NCBI GenBank assembly: GCA_045627385.1
Contig: JAZQNO010000021.1
Span: 13,720-77,719 of the forward strand
DNA length: 64,000 bases
DNA from: UBA1757 sp045627385
Lineage (GTDB): Bacteria > Bacteroidota > Bacteroidia > Bacteroidales > UBA1402
Reading direction: 5' to 3'
A model generated the notes under the pieces. That model made no database searches, was not told the origin of the DNA, and saw only the letters and a program-made list of their open reading frames with translations. Positions 43,308 to 52,186 of this stretch are shown in pieces; the first letter of the stretch is position 1, and each line of letters begins with the position of its first letter. Both the position numbers and the translations under genes were made by a program.

Positions 43308-43889
43308 ATGAAAAAACCGATATTAACTCTTATCGCCATGATTCCTTTTATGTCCTGTGCTGCAAGTCCTGTTGCGGACAATTCGCCTCAGACCGTAGTC
43401 GATGTCGGCCGTTTCCTCGGCCGATGGTATGAGATTGCGCGGTATGACCACGTTTTCGAACGCGGAATGAGCGGGACGCAGGCCGAGTATGCTCTCAATG
43501 GTGACGGCACGATGGCCGTCACCAACTCGGGCTGGAGAAACGGAAAGTTCCAAAACCGTTCCGGTGTGGCCAAATGGCCCGACCCGGAAAACGCTCCCGG
43601 ACATTTGCGAGTGTCTTTCTTCAAACCCTTCTATTCGGATTACCGCATTCTGAAGGTCAACGAAGACTACAGCTACGCCGTCATCGGTGGTTCGTCCGAC
43701 AAGTATCTCTGGATCCTGTCCAGAACGCCCCTGCTGGAAGACGATGTCGTGTCCGGCATTCTGGACGAGATCGAAACGCGGGGCTATGACACGTCCCGTC
43801 TGCTATGGGTTGACCAAAGTATCAATTTCAATGATGACAACTATGAAAGAGAACCTTTATCAATGCTCTGTATGTGGATATATTTATGA
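43308..43889 (+). CDS. Blc-type lipocalin lipoprotein
   Basis: The start MKKPILTLIAMIPF at 43308 gives 193 aa with lipobox IPFMSC. GRWYEIARYDHVFERG (about 41-56) is the first lipocalin block and YAVIGGSSDKYLWILSR (about 122-138) the second. Outer-membrane Blc-like lipocalins bind lipids and are often stress induced. The reading frame runs 47 bases into the rubredoxin gene, in a different frame, so its last 15 residues (after about NFNDDN) share DNA with that gene. It lies in the superoxide reductase unit. Confidence 0.9.
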   Translation: MKKPILTLIAMIPFMSCAASPVADNSPQTVVDVGRFLGRWYEIARYDHVFERGMSGTQAEYALNGDGTMAVTNSGWRNGKFQNRSGVAKWPDPENAPGHLRVSFFKPFYSDYRILKVNEDYSYAVIGGSSDKYLWILSRTPLLEDDVVSGILDEIETRGYDTSRLLWVDQSINFNDDNYEREPLSMLCMWIYL

Positions 43890-44007
43890 GCCGTCGACAG
43901 GCGACTCCGACGGGAATGTCGAACCCGGCACCGAGTTCGGAGATCTTCCTGACGAGTGGACCTGCCCGATCTGTCAGGCCGAACAGTATCGGTTTGTCAA
44001 AATCTAG
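43843..44007 (+). CDS. Rubredoxin
   Basis: A 54-aa rubredoxin. The two iron-binding knuckles are CSVCGYIY (from residue 8) and CPICQAEQY (from about 41), with the usual PGTEFGDLPDEWTCP between. ATG 43843 is chosen because it gives the standard length (MKENLYQCSVCG); ATGs at 43831 and 43834 are also in frame. It overlaps the lipocalin end by 47 bases. It is probably the electron donor to superoxide reductase at 42875. Confidence 0.93.
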   Translation: MKENLYQCSVCGYIYEPSTGDSDGNVEPGTEFGDLPDEWTCPICQAEQYRFVKI

Positions 44008-44025
44008 CTGAATTTTCCGTCCGGG

Positions 44026-44054
44026 AGGCCGTCCGAGCGTTGTAGGACGGTCTT
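44026..44054 (+). terminator. Hairpin after rubredoxin
   Basis: GGCCGTCC pairs with GGACGGTC after a 10-base loop, followed by TTCTCGG. There is no good T tract, so termination is possible but weak. Confidence 0.35.
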
Positions 44055-44129
44055 CTCGGACCAGAAAAAAGAGATTGTCAGATATGCTTTTCCAGCATGA
44101 AAAAAACGGTGCTCAAAGTTGAAAAAACA

Positions 44130-44161
44130 TTTGTTTGTTAGATGGAAAAACGCTACATTTA
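44130..44161 (+). promoter_or_regulatory. Promoter of gyrA
   Basis: TTTG (44130-44133), a 20-base spacer and TACATTTA (44154-44161), one mismatch, 36 bases before ATG 44198. Confidence 0.65.
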
Positions 44162-44197
44162 CATGCTTTTTGGCAACATCTGATAAAGACTACTCAA

Positions 44198-46717
44198 ATG
44201 ATTGAAGAAGAAAGAATTATCCCCGTAAATCTGGAAGAGGAAATGCGCTCGTCCTACATCGACTATTCGATGTCGGTCATCGTGTCGCGCGCATTGCCCG
44301 ACGTCAGAGACGGTCTCAAACCTGTTCACCGCCGCGTTCTGTTCGGCATGAATGAAGTGGGCAACAACTCGGACAAACCATATAAGAAGTGTGCGCGTAT
44401 CGTCGGCGATGTGCTCGGAAAGTACCATCCCCACGGCGATTCGTCCGTCTACTTCGCTCTTGTGCGTCTGGCTCAGGACTGGAACATGCGTTATACGCTT
44501 GTCGACGGTCAGGGCAACTTCGGCTCGGTCGACGGCGACAATCCTGCCGCCATGCGTTACACCGAGTGCCGTCTGTGCCGCATCGCCGAGGAAATGCTCG
44601 ACGATCTGGACAAGGACACCATCGATTTCCAGATGAACTTCGACAACGAGCTCAAGGAACCGACGGTTCTGCCCACACGTATCCCCAACCTGCTGGTCAA
44701 CGGCGCTTCCGGTATCGCTGTCGGCATGGCCACCAACATGCCTACCCACAACCTTTCCGAGGTCATCGACGGCACCATCGCCTATATCGACGACAACGAC
44801 ATCAGCGTCGAAGGTCTGATGAAATACATCAAGGCTCCCGATTTTCCGACCGGCGGTTACATCTACGGCTATTCGGGCGTGAAGGAAGCCTTCGAAACGG
44901 GTAGGGGACGCATCGTCATCCGTGCCAAGGCCAACATCGAAAGTACGCCGACGCATGACCAGATCATCGTGACGGAAATCCCTTATGGAGTCAACAAGGC
45001 CGAACTCATCCGCAATATCGCCGACCTTGTGGTCGACAAGAAAATAGACGGCATCTCCAACGTGAATGACGAAAGCGACCGCTCGGGCATGCGCATCGTC
45101 ATTGACGTCAAGCGCGACGCGAACGCCAGTGTCGTCCTCAACAAACTGTTCAAGATGACGGCTCTGCAGTCGTCCTTCAGCGTGAACAACATCGCTTTGG
45201 TCAAAGGCCGTCCGCGCATCCTCAACCTCAAGGACTTGATCTGCCATTTCGTCGACCACCGTCACGAGGTCGTCACCCGCCGCACGCGTTTCGAATTGGC
45301 CGAAGCCGAAAAGCGCGCCCATATCCTGCAGGGACTCATCATCGCCTGTGACAACATTGACCGCGTGGTGGCCATCATCCGCCATTCGGCTTCGCCGGAC
45401 GAAGCCCGTGAACAGCTGATGGCAGAGTTCAATCTCTCCGATGTGCAGTCGCGCGCCATCGTCGACATGCGTCTGCGTCAGCTCACCGGTCTGGAAGTGA
45501 CCAAACTGCACAACGAATACGAAGAGCTGATGGTCAAGATCGACTGGTTCCATCAGGTGTTGGCCAGCGTCGAGATGCGTATGGACATCATCAAGGACGA
45601 ACTTCGCGAGATCAAGGCGAAATACGGCGACGAGCGTCGTACGGAAATCGTGTTCTCATCGGAAGAATTCAATCCGGAAGACTTCTACGCCGACGACGAC
45701 ATGGTCATCACCATTTCGCATCTGGGCTACATCAAGCGCACTCCGCTGAGCGAATTCCGCGCCCAGGGCCGCGGTGGCATGGGAAGTCGCGGAAGCAATA
45801 CCCGCGAGGAGGATTTCGTCGAACACATCTATCAGGCTTCGATGCACAATACCATGCTGTTCTTTACGGAGAAGGGCAAGTATTACAAACTCAGAGTCTA
45901 TGAGATTCCCGAAGGCAACAAGACCTCCAAGGGACGTGCCATCCAGAATGTGCTCAATGTGGAAAGCGGCGACAAGGTCAACGCGTTCATCCGCGTTCAG
46001 GACACTTCTGACGAGTTCCTGCAGTCGCACTATCTGGTGTTCGCCACCAAGCAGGGCATCATCAAGAAGACTCCGCTCGACGAATATTTCCGCAGCAAGA
46101 TCAACGGTGTCAAGGCTATCATCATCCGCGACGACGACGATGTCATCCAAGTGGCCATGACCGACGGCAACGCCGAAGTCATTCTGGCCAACCGCAACGG
46201 CCGTGCCATCCGCTTCCCGGAAGACAAGGTCCGCAGCATGGGTCGTGTGGCTACCGGTGTGCGCGGCATGAGTCTCGACGAAGACGGCGAAGACGAGGTC
46301 GTCGGCATGGTTGTAGCGAATGGAGACGAAAGCGAGTCTATTATGGTAGTGTCGGAAAATGGCTACGGAAAGCGTTCCGCAGTCGACGATTACCGGGTGA
46401 CCAACCGCGGCGGCAAGGGTGTCAAGACCATCAACATCACCGACAAGACCGGCAAACTCATCGCCATCAAGAATGTGACGGATGACAACGACTTGATGAT
46501 CATCAACAAATCGGGCATCACGCTGCGTCTGTCGATGTCAGAAATCCGGGTGATGGGCCGTGCCACCCAAGGCGTCCGCCTGATCAATCTGGAAAAGCGT
46601 AACGACACGATCGCTTCGGTCTGCAGTGTCATGTCTGACAAGGAGGAAGAGTCTCTGGAAGGAACGGCTGAAAACCAGCCGCAAGACATTCAGCCGACCG
46701 AAGAGACCCAAGAATGA
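44198..46717 (+). CDS. gyrA: DNA gyrase subunit A
   Basis: The start MIEEERIIPVNLEEEM at 44198 gives 839 aa. The catalytic Tyr region and the quinolone-resistance region HPHGDSSVYFALVRLAQ (from about residue 78) are clear. Ser is kept at the position equal to E. coli Ser83, while the Asp87 position is Phe, as I recall for Bacteroides GyrA. The C-terminal beta-pinwheel repeats run from about 510 to 800 and include QGRGGMGSRG, a GyrA-box-like sequence that separates it from ParC. The tail is acidic and Gln-rich. Confidence 0.95.
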   Translation: MIEEERIIPVNLEEEMRSSYIDYSMSVIVSRALPDVRDGLKPVHRRVLFGMNEVGNNSDKPYKKCARIVGDVLGKYHPHGDSSVYFALVRLAQDWNMRYTLVDGQGNFGSVDGDNPAAMRYTECRLCRIAEEMLDDLDKDTIDFQMNFDNELKEPTVLPTRIPNLLVNGASGIAVGMATNMPTHNLSEVIDGTIAYIDDNDISVEGLMKYIKAPDFPTGGYIYGYSGVKEAFETGRGRIVIRAKANIESTPTHDQIIVTEIPYGVNKAELIRNIADLVVDKKIDGISNVNDESDRSGMRIVIDVKRDANASVVLNKLFKMTALQSSFSVNNIALVKGRPRILNLKDLICHFVDHRHEVVTRRTRFELAEAEKRAHILQGLIIACDNIDRVVAIIRHSASPDEAREQLMAEFNLSDVQSRAIVDMRLRQLTGLEVTKLHNEYEELMVKIDWFHQVLASVEMRMDIIKDELREIKAKYGDERRTEIVFSSEEFNPEDFYADDDMVITISHLGYIKRTPLSEFRAQGRGGMGSRGSNTREEDFVEHIYQASMHNTMLFFTEKGKYYKLRVYEIPEGNKTSKGRAIQNVLNVESGDKVNAFIRVQDTSDEFLQSHYLVFATKQGIIKKTPLDEYFRSKINGVKAIIIRDDDDVIQVAMTDGNAEVILANRNGRAIRFPEDKVRSMGRVATGVRGMSLDEDGEDEVVGMVVANGDESESIMVVSENGYGKRSAVDDYRVTNRGGKGVKTINITDKTGKLIAIKNVTDDNDLMIINKSGITLRLSMSEIRVMGRATQGVRLINLEKRNDTIASVCSVMSDKEEESLEGTAENQPQDIQPTEETQE

Positions 46718-46746
46718 ATTCAAAAAACCAATAAATGAATAGAGCA

Positions 46747-47988
46747 ATGAAAAAAGTGATTATTCTGCTGGCCCTGGCCATGGTTTTGGGCAGCGGTGAC
46801 ATTTACGGACAGAAGAAGAGTGTCAACAAGGCAAAGGCCAAGATGAACGCCGAAACTCCCGACTATGTGGGTGCCAAGGCCGCCATCGAGCCCGCTTTGA
46901 AGGATGCGACCACCAAGAATCTGGCTGACACCTGGTTCACGGCCGGTAAGATCTACTACAAACTGTTCGATCAGGAACAGAAGAAAGTATGGTCCAAACA
47001 GAACGCCGACACCAAACTGATGTACAGCAGCCTGGCTCAGTGCTACGATTGCATGATCGTTGCCGACAGCCTCGACCAGAGCCCGAACGCCAAGGGCAAG
47101 GTCCGTCCCAAATTCCGCAAACAGATTGTAGAAATCGTCGAAGTGATGCAGAACGGTTTCATCAACGCCGGTGCCGACTATTTCAAGACACAGGATTACC
47201 AGACTGCCATCAAATATTTCGACTACTATCTGGATTATCCCAACCTGAAGTTCTGGGACGATGCCAAGAGAGACCAGCTGCTGGCCGACACGATGATCAC
47301 CAACATCAAGTACTACTGCGGCGCTGCCGCTTCTCAGGACAACGATTCCGAGACGGCTCTGAAATACTTCAACAGCCTGCTGGACATCTACCAGCCCGTA
47401 GAGGAAATGTATCAGTTCGTCATTTACGAGTATGGACGTCTGAAAGATACCGTCAATCTGATGCGCATGTATGAAATCGGTGTCCAGAAGTTCCCGGAAA
47501 ATCCGTTCTATGCCCGCAGCCTGATCAACGAGTATCTGAACCGCAACGATTTGGAAACCGCTTTGAAATGGATTGACGAGGCTATGTTGCACGGCGATTC
47601 CACCAGTGCCGTTTTCTGGAACCTGAAAGGCCAGATCCTGGAGCACCAGAAGAGGGGAGACGAGGCTCTCGTCTGCTTCCTGAAGGCTATCGACCTTGAT
47701 CCGGAGTATGCTGATGCTCAGGGTAATGTGGGCCGTATCTACTACAATGCCGCCGTTGAAAAGCTCGACGAAGTCAACGCTATCCGCGATGACCGCAAGT
47801 ATCGTGCCGAAAAAGCCAAAATGAAAGCCGTCTTCGAAAAACCTTTGAAGTATATGGAAAAGGCTCACGAACTGGCTCCCGACGAGCGCGACTACATCGT
47901 GGCTCTGCGCGGTATCTACTACAATCTGGGCAAGGGCTATGAGAAGAAGTATGAGGAAATGGACAAACTGATGAAGGCCACGCGCTAA
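46747..47988 (+). CDS. Periplasmic TPR-repeat protein
   Basis: The start MKKVIILLALAMVL at 46747 gives 413 aa (46735 would add four residues) with a signal peptide ending near GDIYGQ. TPR-like helices include YFKTQDYQTAIKYFDYYLDY, NDSETALKYFNSLLDIYQ and GDEALVCFLKAIDLDPEYADA. I recall TPR proteins following gyrA in other Bacteroidales; the function is unknown. It lies 29 bases after gyrA and ends at a strong terminator, so the pair may be one unit. Confidence 0.88.
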   Translation: MKKVIILLALAMVLGSGDIYGQKKSVNKAKAKMNAETPDYVGAKAAIEPALKDATTKNLADTWFTAGKIYYKLFDQEQKKVWSKQNADTKLMYSSLAQCYDCMIVADSLDQSPNAKGKVRPKFRKQIVEIVEVMQNGFINAGADYFKTQDYQTAIKYFDYYLDYPNLKFWDDAKRDQLLADTMITNIKYYCGAAASQDNDSETALKYFNSLLDIYQPVEEMYQFVIYEYGRLKDTVNLMRMYEIGVQKFPENPFYARSLINEYLNRNDLETALKWIDEAMLHGDSTSAVFWNLKGQILEHQKRGDEALVCFLKAIDLDPEYADAQGNVGRIYYNAAVEKLDEVNAIRDDRKYRAEKAKMKAVFEKPLKYMEKAHELAPDERDYIVALRGIYYNLGKGYEKKYEEMDKLMKATR

Positions 47989-48010
47989 GTCAGTCCAACG
48001 ATAAGAAAGG

Positions 48011-48041
48011 AACGGGGCTCCATCGGAGTCCCGTTTTTTTT
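48011..48041 (+). terminator. Terminator after the gyrA-TPR unit
   Basis: AACGGGGCTCC (48011-48021) pairs with GGAGTCCCGTT (48025-48035, one mismatch), followed by a run of T to 48041. Confidence 0.9.
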
Positions 48042-48067
48042 GCTTACCTTAGCAGAAAATACGAGCC

Positions 48068-49465
48068 ATGCTTGAAAAAACGGTGTCTTTCGTCAACCAG
48101 CTAGTTTGGAGCCCTGTTCTGGTCGGGCTTCTGATAGCTGCCGGACTCTATTTTTCGCTGCGTACCCGTTTCGTCCAAGTCAGAAAAGTCGGGACTATGT
48201 GCCGGCTGCTGAATCCGGGAAAACAGTTGCCCAAATCCACAAAAGGCATTTCTTCGTTCGAGGCATTCTGTGTGGCTCTGTCCGGGCGTGTCGGTACAGG
48301 CAATATCGTCGGTGTGGCGACAGCCTTGGCATTGGGCGGCCCAGGAGCCGTCTTTTGGATGTGGGTGATTGCCTTTTTGGGTGCGTCCACGGCATTTGTC
48401 GAAGCGACTCTGGCCCAGTTGTATAAGTCTCCCCATAAGACGGGTTGGCGCGGAGGTCCTGCCAACTATATTCAGAATGGATTGAAAGCCAGATGGTTAG
48501 GTATTGTGTTCGCCGTTTTGGCCATAGTCGGATACGGGCTGATGCTGACCACGGTTCAGGCAAACGGCGTGTCCTCGGCGCTTCGCAACTCGTTCTCCAT
48601 GTCGCCTTGGATCAGCGGTATCAGTCTGGCCGTACTGGTGGGTCTGGTCATCATCGGCGGTATCAGGCGCATTTCTCGAGTGGCCGCTATCGTGACGCCA
48701 TTCATGGCTTTGGGCTATATGCTGATAGCTTTTGTCATTCTCATTGTCAACTGGCGCTCAATTCCCGGAATATTTTCGATGATATTCTCCAATGCATTGG
48801 GAATCAATCCTATATGTGGTGGAATACTAGGGTCGACCATTATGATGGGTGTCAAGCGCGGTCTGTTTTCCAACGAAGCCGGGCAGGGTGGTGGCGCCAT
48901 CGTTTCAGCTTCGGCCGAAGTCGACCATCCGGCCAAACAGGGTCTGGTTCAGGCGTTTTCGGTCTATGTGGATACACTGCTTGTCTGCACGGCCACGGCT
49001 TTGATGATTCTTTCCACAGGAATGTACAATGTGCTGGATGCCAAAACGGGGGAAATCCTGGTGGAAAATGCCTCTGAGCTGGGTGCCAATTATGTGGGGT
49101 TCACTCAGGCGGCTGTCGATACGGTCTTTCGCGGCTGGGGCGATATCTTTGTCAGTATCGCTCTGGTTTTCTTCGTATTTACGACCATAATGGCTTATTA
49201 TTTCTATTCGGAGAGCAATTTGGTATATCTTCTCGGTCTGTTGAAACGGAATCGCTCGGAACGCTTGGAAAAATTGTTGGTGCGCATTTTCCAGGCGCTG
49301 TTGCTGGCCGCCGTGATATTCGGGTCTGTAAAAGAAGCCAATCTGGTCTGGCAGTTGGGCGACATCGCTGTAGGAATGATGGCTTGGATCAATGTGGTCG
49401 CCATTCTGATTCTCTGTCCGAAAGCCATCGACGCGCTCAAAGATTTCGAAAACGAACAACATTGA
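48068..49465 (+). CDS. Sodium:alanine/glycine symporter (AGCS family)
   Basis: A 465-aa membrane protein with about ten helices. AGCS signatures are GRVGTGNIVGVATALALGGPG (about 74-94), the ATTAFVE-like stretch GASTAFVEATLAQLYK, and KRGLFSNEAGQGGGAIVSA (about 261-279). It imports small neutral amino acids with sodium. It has no operon partner on the same strand; the next gene is convergent. Confidence 0.94.
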   Translation: MLEKTVSFVNQLVWSPVLVGLLIAAGLYFSLRTRFVQVRKVGTMCRLLNPGKQLPKSTKGISSFEAFCVALSGRVGTGNIVGVATALALGGPGAVFWMWVIAFLGASTAFVEATLAQLYKSPHKTGWRGGPANYIQNGLKARWLGIVFAVLAIVGYGLMLTTVQANGVSSALRNSFSMSPWISGISLAVLVGLVIIGGIRRISRVAAIVTPFMALGYMLIAFVILIVNWRSIPGIFSMIFSNALGINPICGGILGSTIMMGVKRGLFSNEAGQGGGAIVSASAEVDHPAKQGLVQAFSVYVDTLLVCTATALMILSTGMYNVLDAKTGEILVENASELGANYVGFTQAAVDTVFRGWGDIFVSIALVFFVFTTIMAYYFYSESNLVYLLGLLKRNRSERLEKLLVRIFQALLLAAVIFGSVKEANLVWQLGDIAVGMMAWINVVAILILCPKAIDALKDFENEQH

Positions 49466-49573
49466 TTCCAGAGAACTCTGTCTCCTATTCTGAAAATGTC
49501 CGTTTGTATTATAATTAATATTATGTTGAATAGTATTCGAGAGAATCTACTCCGCTGCGGATGAAAATGAAAT

Positions 49574-49606
49574 AAGCGCCCGAAATTTCGAAAATTCCGG
49601 GCGCTT
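49574..49606. terminator. Bidirectional terminator between the symporter and the barrel protein
   Basis: AAGCGCCCG (49574-49582) pairs with CGGGCGCTT (49598-49606), with inner A/T pairing. On the minus strand, T-rich sequence follows, so it mainly serves the barrel gene ending at 49634. Confidence 0.8.
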
Positions 49607-49633
49607 GTAGGATATTTCTCAAATATCGTAAAA

Positions 49634-50866
49634 TCAGAACAGGTACATGACGGTGGCCGTCAGTCTCAAGACATCGTTTCTTTGGCAGGATACGATCTGA
49701 CCTTTGTCGAGCGAACCCCAAGCAGCATTGTCGTATTCCAATTCAGGACCGATACGCCAATGCGACGGATTGTACGTATATGACAAGGCAATTCGGTACA
49801 TGTCTCTGATGTGCTGGTTTTCGTACGAACCGAATCCATAATAAGTGACTTGGTTGTCAATTTTCCAAGCGCTTCCCAAATTGGCCGAATAGCCGGCAAA
49901 CAGATTCAACTTGTGCAACTGTCCGTATGAAACGTTCACCAAAGATGAGAAACTGTTGAATGGAATGTATTCCGTATGGCTGTCATGGATGGCATATCCG
50001 CCGATGATGCTGTGGTCGCCAAGATTCTGACCGTAAATGGCTTTGGCTGCAATGATCAGCCCCTCTTCCTTGTAGGCTCCGTAAATGACGCCGGAATAGG
50101 AATTTAATACTCTGTTATTCAGATATTTATCACCTATACTGTTGACGAAGTAACGTTCCGGCCGCAGGGGTTTGTAATCAAATCCAAGGCCACCAATCCA
50201 ATTCTCGTCGGTGTATTCGTAGCCCAAAAATAGATTGGGCAAAACGCCGTCCTGTTTGTAGCGGATGACCGAACCGTCCGGCCCCGGAGACTTGTACATC
50301 GTTTGGTAAATGGCGGCTGCATAGACCTTTCCGTAATCGGTGCTGTAGGTGTATTTCAGTTGCGGGCTGCGGTTGAAGGCAATATACGGAGCTCCGGTAT
50401 TGATATTGATGACATTGGGCATGATGCTTTCCGTGAAAAGCGGATGCCAGGTCTGACCGAGAAGCCACTCTCCCCTTTCCCAGTTCAGTTTCACGTATGC
50501 CTGACGCAGTCGTACCCAAACATAGTCGCTTCCGCCGCTGAAATCGGCTTCGATGCGTCCGTAACCCTTCTGGGCACCGAGAATGCCGGGCATATGGAAA
50601 TGCACGCCCATCCGGGTGGCAATGCTGTGCAGTCCGGCAGAAGGAATCCGGGTGAGATCCTCACCTTCATCGTTGATGTTCACAGGCTTCGGATACAAGG
50701 TGAACAGTTCGTCCACGCTGTTGACCATATCGGCTGTCTGTCCGAAAAAGTCCGTGCGGATGAATCCGTAGAATTCCTTGCTGTATTCCGTGTTGTCCTG
50801 AGCAGATGCAATTGTCTTCGTGCAAAGCATTAAAATGCTAAAAATCAAGATTTTCCTTTTCTTCAT
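49634..50866 (-). CDS. Outer-membrane beta-barrel protein, porin-like
   Basis: A 410-aa protein with a signal peptide (cleavage near SAQ, about residue 22). The mature part begins EFYGFIRTDFFGQT and is built of amphipathic strands rich in Tyr, Gly and Asn, including RLRQAYVKLNWERGEWLLGQTW (Glu/Trp strand pair typical of DcaP-like porins). It ends RLTATVMYLF with a C-terminal Phe beta signal. It is likely a channel for small solutes. The substrate is unknown and no regulator is nearby. It ends 12 bases before rimO begins on the same strand order (rimO stop side at 50879). Confidence 0.82.
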   Translation of the reverse strand: MKKRKILIFSILMLCTKTIASAQDNTEYSKEFYGFIRTDFFGQTADMVNSVDELFTLYPKPVNINDEGEDLTRIPSAGLHSIATRMGVHFHMPGILGAQKGYGRIEADFSGGSDYVWVRLRQAYVKLNWERGEWLLGQTWHPLFTESIMPNVININTGAPYIAFNRSPQLKYTYSTDYGKVYAAAIYQTMYKSPGPDGSVIRYKQDGVLPNLFLGYEYTDENWIGGLGFDYKPLRPERYFVNSIGDKYLNNRVLNSYSGVIYGAYKEEGLIIAAKAIYGQNLGDHSIIGGYAIHDSHTEYIPFNSFSSLVNVSYGQLHKLNLFAGYSANLGSAWKIDNQVTYYGFGSYENQHIRDMYRIALSYTYNPSHWRIGPELEYDNAAWGSLDKGQIVSCQRNDVLRLTATVMYLF

Positions 50867-50878
50867 AATGTCTTTGAA

Positions 50879-52186
50879 TTACAGGTTGACATGCGCATAC
50901 AGATCGAACGGACCGGCCGTGCGGTCGATATGGGCAGTGTAAAACTCGCCTATGGTCAGGGCGTGCTTCTTGTCGATGAATATTTCCGGATCGACTTCGG
51001 GCGAATCGAATTCGCTTCGGGCCACATAACAGTCATTTTCCTCTCGGTCAATAATGACTTTCAAGTCTTTGCCCACCTTCTCCTCTCCTATTTCTTCGGA
51101 AATCCTTTGCTGGATGTCCATCAGCTCGTCCAGACGACGCTGTTTGACACTTTCTTCGACATCGTCTTCGTAGCGGTCGCCCGAATAGGTCCCGTCTTCG
51201 CTGGAGAACGCGAAAGCCCCCATGCGTTCGAAGCGCATGCGTCTGACGAAATCTTTCAACTGCTCGAAATCTTCTTCGGTTTCGCCTGGATGACCGACCA
51301 TCAGCGTCGTGCGCAGGTGGATGCCGGGCACTTCCCGACGGATGCGGGCAATCAGTTCTTCCGTCTCTTTTCCGGTGATATGGCGCTTCATCTGTTGGAG
51401 CATATGGTCGCTGCAATGTTGGAACGCCATGTCCAGATACTTGCAGACATTGTCGTTGCGCTGGATGACGGGCAGAATGTCAAACGGGAACAGGTGCGGA
51501 TAAGTGTAGTGCAGACGTATCCATCTGACGCCGGGAATCTGGGCCATACGGTCGATGAGCTCAGGCAGTTTGAACTCTCCATACAGATCTTTGCCATAAT
51601 AGGAAAGATCCTGGGCGATGATCTGAAACTCCTTGACACCCTCTTTTACAAGCATTTCCACTTCGGAAAGGATGTCTTCCATCGGGCGGGAGCGATGGGC
51701 GCCCGTGATGAGCGGAATGGCGCAGAACGCACAACGGCGGTTGCATCCTTCTGATACCTTTATATAAGCGTAATGCGGGGGCGTAGTCAGACAGCGGCGG
51801 TTGCGCAGGTCTTCCCGGTACACTTTCCCCAAATCGTTCAGGATTTTTTGCCAATTGAATTTGCCGTAGAAACCGTCCACTTCGGGAATCTCTTCGCGGA
51901 GTTCCTTGGTGTAGCGTTGCGAAAGGCATCCCATGACATACAGACCGGAAATCTTTCCTTTCTGTCGGGCCTGGGCATATTGGAGAATGGTGTCAATCGA
52001 TTCCTCCTTGGCGTCCTGGATGAATCCGCAGGTGTTGATGATGACGACTCCCCCCTTGGGATTGTCCACATTGTGCTGGACCTGGTAGCCAGCTTCTTTG
52101 AGTTGGAAAAGCAATTGCTCGGAATCGACCAGATTCTTGGAGCATCCCAAAGAGATGACGGTGGCGACCGGCGCGGATGTTCTCAT
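50879..52186 (-). CDS. rimO: Ribosomal protein S12 methylthiotransferase
   Basis: A 435-aa radical-SAM enzyme. N-terminal cluster cysteines are C15 (SLGCSKN), C53 (NTCGF) and C87 (GCLSQ). The radical-SAM triad is C148, C152 and C155 in GCNRRCAFC. The C-terminal TRAM domain covers about 370-435. It adds a methylthio group to Asp88 of S12. The start overlaps the ftsY stop by 4 bases. Assignment to RimO rather than MiaB rests on the ISLGCSKNLVDSE start. Confidence 0.95.
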   Translation of the reverse strand: MRTSAPVATVISLGCSKNLVDSEQLLFQLKEAGYQVQHNVDNPKGGVVIINTCGFIQDAKEESIDTILQYAQARQKGKISGLYVMGCLSQRYTKELREEIPEVDGFYGKFNWQKILNDLGKVYREDLRNRRCLTTPPHYAYIKVSEGCNRRCAFCAIPLITGAHRSRPMEDILSEVEMLVKEGVKEFQIIAQDLSYYGKDLYGEFKLPELIDRMAQIPGVRWIRLHYTYPHLFPFDILPVIQRNDNVCKYLDMAFQHCSDHMLQQMKRHITGKETEELIARIRREVPGIHLRTTLMVGHPGETEEDFEQLKDFVRRMRFERMGAFAFSSEDGTYSGDRYEDDVEESVKQRRLDELMDIQQRISEEIGEEKVGKDLKVIIDREENDCYVARSEFDSPEVDPEIFIDKKHALTIGEFYTAHIDRTAGPFDLYAHVNL

